In this document: in pieces, positions 6,520 to 9,052 of the stretch | Numbering within the stretch: position 1 is the first letter of the stretch | How the letters are laid out: each line of letters starts with the position of its first letter | DNA from: Methanolinea sp. UBA477 | GTDB taxonomy: Archaea; Halobacteriota; Methanomicrobia; Methanomicrobiales; Methanospirillaceae | Assembly: GCA_002509485.1 (NCBI GenBank) | Contig: DAWO01000056.1 | Span: 1 to 9,052, forward strand | Length of the DNA stretch: 9,052 nt | Direction: 5' to 3' | Program-made: the position numbers and the translations under genes | The notes under the pieces: model-generated | What the model saw: only the letters and a program-made list of their open reading frames with translations | Databases searched by the model: none | Told to the model about the DNA's origin: nothing

Positions 6520-6532
6520 TATATATAAAAAG
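6520..6532 (-). promoter_or_regulatory. Strong archaeal TATA box for the amidohydrolase gene
   Basis: On the minus strand GACCTTTTTATATATA runs directly into the ATG at 6519. The TATA centre is near 6525, so the expected transcription start is near 6500, inside the longest reading frame. This argues for translation starting at 6483/6480 (ATGATG) on a short leader. Confidence 0.7.
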
Positions 6533-6771
6533 GTCGATATCTGACGCCTTTACGACCGGCGGGGCAGATGGGCTTTTATTCCATAAAGCAATGAACGTAT
6601 GACCCGCTTCTATACCGGGCATCTGCGTCAAAGGTGATTGAACTCCTGCCGGATCATGCAAATTGAGCATGGATATCCCGTTTTGACAAGGTCAGCGCGC
6701 TTTTAATGGGTTTCCGACTAAAAAAACCTCGAAGTCGCGATAACAACTGCCGGGCCGAAGCAGAGTTATCC
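6533..6771. other. Divergent intergenic region
   Basis: About 240 bp between the amidohydrolase promoter and the ABC1/UbiB-family promoter. It contains an inverted pair GCAGATG/CATCTGC (about 6564-6570 with 6620-6626), a short ATG frame at 6706-6840 of 44 codons with no family resemblance, and an A7 run at about 6720-6726. No gene or RNA could be supported. Confidence 0.4.
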
Positions 6772-6773
6772 TG

Positions 6774-6781
6774 TTTATTTA
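6774..6781 (+). promoter_or_regulatory. Candidate TATA box for the ABC1/UbiB-family gene
   Basis: TTTATTTA sits about 27 bases before 6803. The predicted transcript start coincides with the place where the protein family homology begins (ATT at 6804, TTG at 6805). This is consistent with a leaderless or nearly leaderless mRNA and supports a gene start well upstream of the first in-frame ATG at 6909. Confidence 0.45.
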
Positions 6782-6908
6782 CCGGAAAACAAAATATCCG
6801 GGTATTGTCACCCAGAGCATCCGGCGTTACCGGGAAATAATCCGGATCCTGTCAAAATACGGGTTTGGAGCGCTGTTCCTGGAGGATATCTCGCCGGGGC
6901 TCGCGAAG

Positions 6909-8141
6909 ATGGATCTCCAGAAACGCCTGCATCCCGAGCTTGACGGGTATTCAAAATACGAACTGATGAGATTTGCCATCAAGGAGCTCGGCACCGCTTT
7001 CGTGAAATTCGGCCAGATCCTGAGTACCAGGAGAGAGATGATCCCCCCGGAGGTGTACGATGAGTTGATCAAGCTCCGGGACAAGGTCGCACCCCTGCCC
7101 TACGAGACGATCGAGCCCACCATCGTCAGGTACTGCGGCCCGGTCGAAGACGCGTTCCAGTCCTTCGAGAAGGAGCCGTTTGCCACGGCATCGGTATCGC
7201 AGGTCCACCGGGCAGTCCTGCACGACGGGACACAAGTGGCCGTGAAGATCCAGAGACCGGGCATACGGCATGTGATCGAGGCGGACCTTCCGATCATGAA
7301 GAAGCTCGCCGGGAGGATCGAGAAACTCGAACCAGACCTGGCGGTGTACAACCCGACAAGGCTCGTCGACGAGTTCGTGACCCAGATCTACAAGGAGCTC
7401 GACCTTGTCCACGACGGGCAGAATGCCGATACATTGAACCGGAACTCCGAGGAGAAACCGAAGGTCAAGGCGCCGAAGATCTACTGGGAGTATTCGAGAA
7501 CAAAACTCCTCACCATGGAGTTCATAGACGGTGTACGGATCGACAACGTCGCCGCGATACGCGAGATGGGCGTGGATCCGGCATCGATCGCCGAGACAGG
7601 GTTCCAGGCTTATCTCCAGCAGACATTCATCGACGGTTTCTTCCACTCCGACCCGCACCCGGGTAACCTGATGGTGACCCGGGAGGGACAACTCGTCTTC
7701 ATCGACTTCGGCATGGTGGGGATGCTCCGGCCGGAACGCCGGGACACGTTCATCGAAGTGCTCCTGGCATTCGTGACCGCAGACGTCGACATGCTCCGGA
7801 AGTGTTTCGAGACGCTTGGGATAAAGATCGACGAGGAGAAGAAGGAGCAGGTGAAAGACGAACTCTACTACGTGCTCCAGAGTTCACAGTCCTCGGATCT
7901 TGGCCGGATGGACTTTGGAAGCACAATGAGTCCGGCGCCCGATGTCCTGAACAGGTACCGTGTCAGGGTGCCCCCATCCCCCATGCAGGTATTGAAAGTC
8001 ATCTGGATGATCTTCGACGTCGCAATCCACCTCGATCCGAAGTTCAACCTCAATCCCCGGGTCAGGCCCTACATGACCGGGATCATGGGGGCCCGGTATG
8101 CCTCGCAGAAGTTTCCCCCAGGCAGATCCCGGGTGCGATGA
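6909..8141 (+). CDS. ABC1/UbiB-family atypical protein kinase-like protein (main part; true gene likely 6805-8455)
   Basis: A protein-kinase-like ATPase of the ABC1/ADCK/UbiB family, known from quinone biosynthesis in bacteria and mitochondria; the archaeal role is not settled. Numbering from the ATG at 6909: KFGQ (33-36, the KxGQ signature), the alanine-rich nucleotide loop TASVSQVH (93-100), the VAVK lysine K113, KELD (162-165), MEFIDGVRI (203-211), catalytic loop HSDPHPGN (246-253) and DFG (266-268). The homologous sequence clearly continues upstream in frame (RRYREIIRILSKYGFG, coded from 6822) although no ATG, GTG or TTG exists in that frame back to the stop at 6741. A TTG at 6805 would give MSPQSIRRYRE if one C were added to the CCC at 6811-6813. 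At the other end the frame runs into KFPPGRSRVR and stops, while the family C-terminus continues in another frame. Restoring one C in each of the two runs gives about 550 residues, the normal family length. Confidence 0.9.
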   Translation: MDLQKRLHPELDGYSKYELMRFAIKELGTAFVKFGQILSTRREMIPPEVYDELIKLRDKVAPLPYETIEPTIVRYCGPVEDAFQSFEKEPFATASVSQVHRAVLHDGTQVAVKIQRPGIRHVIEADLPIMKKLAGRIEKLEPDLAVYNPTRLVDEFVTQIYKELDLVHDGQNADTLNRNSEEKPKVKAPKIYWEYSRTKLLTMEFIDGVRIDNVAAIREMGVDPASIAETGFQAYLQQTFIDGFFHSDPHPGNLMVTREGQLVFIDFGMVGMLRPERRDTFIEVLLAFVTADVDMLRKCFETLGIKIDEEKKEQVKDELYYVLQSSQSSDLGRMDFGSTMSPAPDVLNRYRVRVPPSPMQVLKVIWMIFDVAIHLDPKFNLNPRVRPYMTGIMGARYASQKFPPGRSRVR

Positions 8142-8455
8142 TGAACCTGACGCAGGGTGTCGTCGCTCTGCCGAAAGCCATCAACAATGTCATCACGAAG
8201 GTCAGCAAGGGCCAGTTCCGGTTCAAGATTACGTCAAGGGAGATCTCGGGGCTGTCAACGTCGATCGATGCCTCGACCGACAAGCTCGTGATGGGGCTTG
8301 TCATCGCATCGATGGTGATCGGATCTTCCGTTGTCCTCAATGCCCCCTTCACATCAGATTACAGGCCCGTTTACTGGATTGCGACGTTTATCTATGTCTC
8401 GGCAATAGCACGTGCAGTCGTCCTGCTCTTCAAGATCATGAACCGGAGACCGTGA
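8138..8455 (+). CDS. C-terminal membrane-anchor part of the ABC1/UbiB-family protein, in a shifted frame
   Basis: A 105-residue stretch beginning MMNLTQGVVALPKAINNV and containing ISGLSTSIDASTDKLVMGL followed by two hydrophobic helices (about 47-68 and 78-98). This matches the usual C-terminus of archaeal and bacterial UbiB-like proteins: a helical linker, an 'STDKLV' turn and two membrane spans. It is in the -1 frame relative to 6909-8141. If the run of five C at 8115-8119 had six, the two parts join as KFPPRQIPGAMMNLTQG without interruption. As sequenced, the stop TGA (8139-8141) overlaps ATGATGA (8138-8144), so a coupled separate polypeptide is formally possible, but a split kinase is less likely than a lost base. 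Confidence 0.8.
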   Translation: MMNLTQGVVALPKAINNVITKVSKGQFRFKITSREISGLSTSIDASTDKLVMGLVIASMVIGSSVVLNAPFTSDYRPVYWIATFIYVSAIARAVVLLFKIMNRRP

Positions 8456-8459
8456 TGGC

Positions 8460-8502
8460 AGCTCCCCGGGGATAATCTCTCGAAAAAGCACTTTTTCCCG
8501 GG
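8460..8502 (+). terminator. Possible terminator downstream of the ABC1/UbiB-family gene
   Basis: Just after the stop lie CCCCGGGG (8464-8471) and the perfect inverted repeat GAAAAAG-CA-CTTTTTC (8482-8497), followed by CCCGGG (8497-8502) that could pair with the first block. A five-T run is inside the second arm. This is plausible as a transcript end but the T-tract is short. Confidence 0.35.
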
Positions 8503-8634
8503 ATCATGTATGGAGCCAACGTCCCGGGCCGATGGCATTCGAGCATCTTTCTTCTGGTGTCCCGCAACGAACCCACGCAATTTTTCGAGATGGAAACATC
8601 GGGAAACAATCGACGCCAGGTTTATTTCAGAACC

Positions 8635-8819
8635 CTACTCCCGTGCCAGGCTGACGAGACGGTAGCCGAAATATGAGAGGGCCACTCCGATGAGAAGAGC
8701 GATGAATCCTGCCAGCTCTTCAGCCCAGACAATCATCTGCGGGATATTGAACATGAGGCCGATACCCATCAGGATAAACAGGATTCCGACAAAAGGGCTC
8801 CGAGTCCACGGTAATCCAT
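8635..8819 (-). CDS. Small two-helix membrane protein (frameshifted at 8791-8794)
   Basis: Starting at the ATG at 8819, which has a GAGGAG ribosome site seven bases upstream (8827-8832), the sequence reads MDYRGLGAL and then shifts frame. If the TTTT run (plus-strand AAAA, 8791-8794) had one more T, it continues FVGILFILMGIGLMF and onward to GYRLVSLARE, a 61-residue protein. It has one hydrophobic helix at about 8-24, a short NIPQM turn, a second helix at about 36-52 and a basic C-terminus. No family is recognised. The uninterrupted frame of the C-terminal part can be extended upstream to a TTG at 8976, but that extension is hydrophilic, overlaps another coding frame and ignores the good ribosome site, so it is not the real start. 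Its upstream neighbour on the same strand is the LEA14-like gene, 65 bp away. The function is unknown. Confidence 0.65.
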
Positions 8820-8826
8820 CTTTTAT

Positions 8827-8832
8827 CTCCTC
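8827..8832 (-). promoter_or_regulatory. Ribosome binding site fixing the start of the small membrane protein
   Basis: GAGGAG on the minus strand lies seven bases before ATG 8819-8817. It is the only good ribosome site in this region, and it shows that the downstream frame must change within the gene. Confidence 0.6.
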
Positions 8833-8854
8833 TTGTGAGAGAATTGGCGAATTT

Positions 8855-8868
8855 TCGTATATTATTCT
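8855..8868 (-). promoter_or_regulatory. Candidate TATA box for the small membrane protein
   Basis: On the minus strand AAGAATAATATACG lies about 25-30 bases before the GAGGAG leader, giving a predicted transcript start near 8835. It sits between the LEA14-like stop (8885) and the small gene, so the small gene may have its own promoter. Confidence 0.45.
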
Positions 8869-8884
8869 TCTCTTTTGACCCGGT

Positions 8885-9052
8885 TCAGAGACTGATCCGT
8901 CTCTCTTCGGAAAATGGGACGGGATACGATAATTTTGAGCGGCCGATCCGGGCACTGCCGGTGACCCTGAGGTCAATCAATCCCTCACGAATGAAGTCCG
9001 TTATCGACCCTATCGCCTCGCTGTTCCGTATCCTGACCGGGACCCGGATAGT
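8885..9052 (-). CDS. C-terminal fragment of a probable LEA14/WHy-domain protein, cut by window edge
   Basis: The minus-strand frame entering from the right edge reads TIRVPVRIRNSEAIGSITDF, then IDLRVTGSARIGRSKLSYPV and PFSEERRISL before TGA (8887-8885), giving 55 visible residues. A strand ending in VPVRIRN, then a 'V-x-G-S-A' strand and 'L-S-Y-P-V-P-F' near the end, resembles the C-terminal half of LEA14-like (water stress and hypersensitive response, WHy) domains, which are frequent in methanogens as secreted or lipid-anchored proteins. The N-terminus, including any signal or lipobox, is outside the window. The assignment rests on pattern similarity only. Confidence 0.55.
   Translation of the reverse strand, partial: TIRVPVRIRNSEAIGSITDFIREGLIDLRVTGSARIGRSKLSYPVPFSEERRISL

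Noticed and set aside
6951..7691. A 246-codon minus-strand frame opposite the ABC1/UbiB-family gene
   Set aside because: It is antisense to the kinase-like catalytic core and has no motif of its own.
7802..8137. N-terminal part of a long frame running into the ABC1/UbiB-family C-terminus
   Set aside because: Only the part after about 8115 matches the family; before that the real protein is in the frame starting at 6909.
8820..8976. Upstream extension of the small membrane protein to a TTG at 8976
   Set aside because: The extension is low-complexity and hydrophilic, overlaps the LEA14-like coding frame at 8885-8976, and ignores the good GAGGAG/ATG at 8819.
1..9052. CRISPR array, insertion sequence or prophage
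   Set aside because: There are no regularly spaced short repeats, no transposase or integrase motifs and no phage structural proteins. The only long direct repeat is the coding PEGA-like duplication.

Overview
The window looks like a chromosome segment from a methanogenic euryarchaeon, most likely of the order Methanomicrobiales. This is inference from gene content and style. The evidence is a two-gene archaeal end-joining ligase/polymerase pair, a PEGA-type repeat surface protein with an N-terminal signal and C-terminal membrane anchor, an archaeal-type dodecin, archaeal TATA boxes with short leaders, and moderately GC-rich coding DNA. No rRNA, tRNA, CRISPR array, insertion sequence or phage gene was seen.

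Layout. (1) Positions 1-1732, minus strand: an ATP-dependent DNA ligase and, overlapping its stop by ATGA, a LigD-type polymerase/primase that runs off the left edge. Together they form the ligase and polymerase parts of a prokaryotic non-homologous end-joining system. (2) 1733-2465: a divergent promoter region, a dodecin-like flavoprotein on the plus strand, and a 108-bp inverted-repeat element followed by a T-run. (3) 2466-2885, minus: a small PNPOx-like (FMN split-barrel) protein, then about 380 bp without a convincing gene. (4) 3269-3977, minus: a secreted, membrane-anchored protein with two 88-residue repeats, interrupted by a frameshift. (5) 4054-6519, minus: a small Cys-rich putative zinc protein and a large YtcJ-like amidohydrolase driven by a clear TATA box. 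(6) 6805-8455, plus, divergent from the amidohydrolase: an ABC1/UbiB-family atypical kinase with a C-terminal pair of membrane helices. It is broken near the C-terminus and lacks a usable start in its own frame. (7) 8635-9052, minus: a 61-residue two-helix membrane protein (also frameshifted) and the C-terminal end of a probable LEA14/WHy-domain protein that enters from the right edge.

Apart from the ligase-polymerase pair there is no obvious shared pathway; this reads as ordinary archaeal housekeeping and accessory genes in small transcription units. The most striking global property is that three genes, and possibly a fourth break, are disrupted by single-base length changes in short C, G or T runs. 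Each is repaired into a family-like protein by one base. This points to residual sequencing or consensus error, or to slippage mutations. Because of it, the apparent reading frames at 3269-3784, 6909-8141 and 8635-8976 should not be taken at face value.
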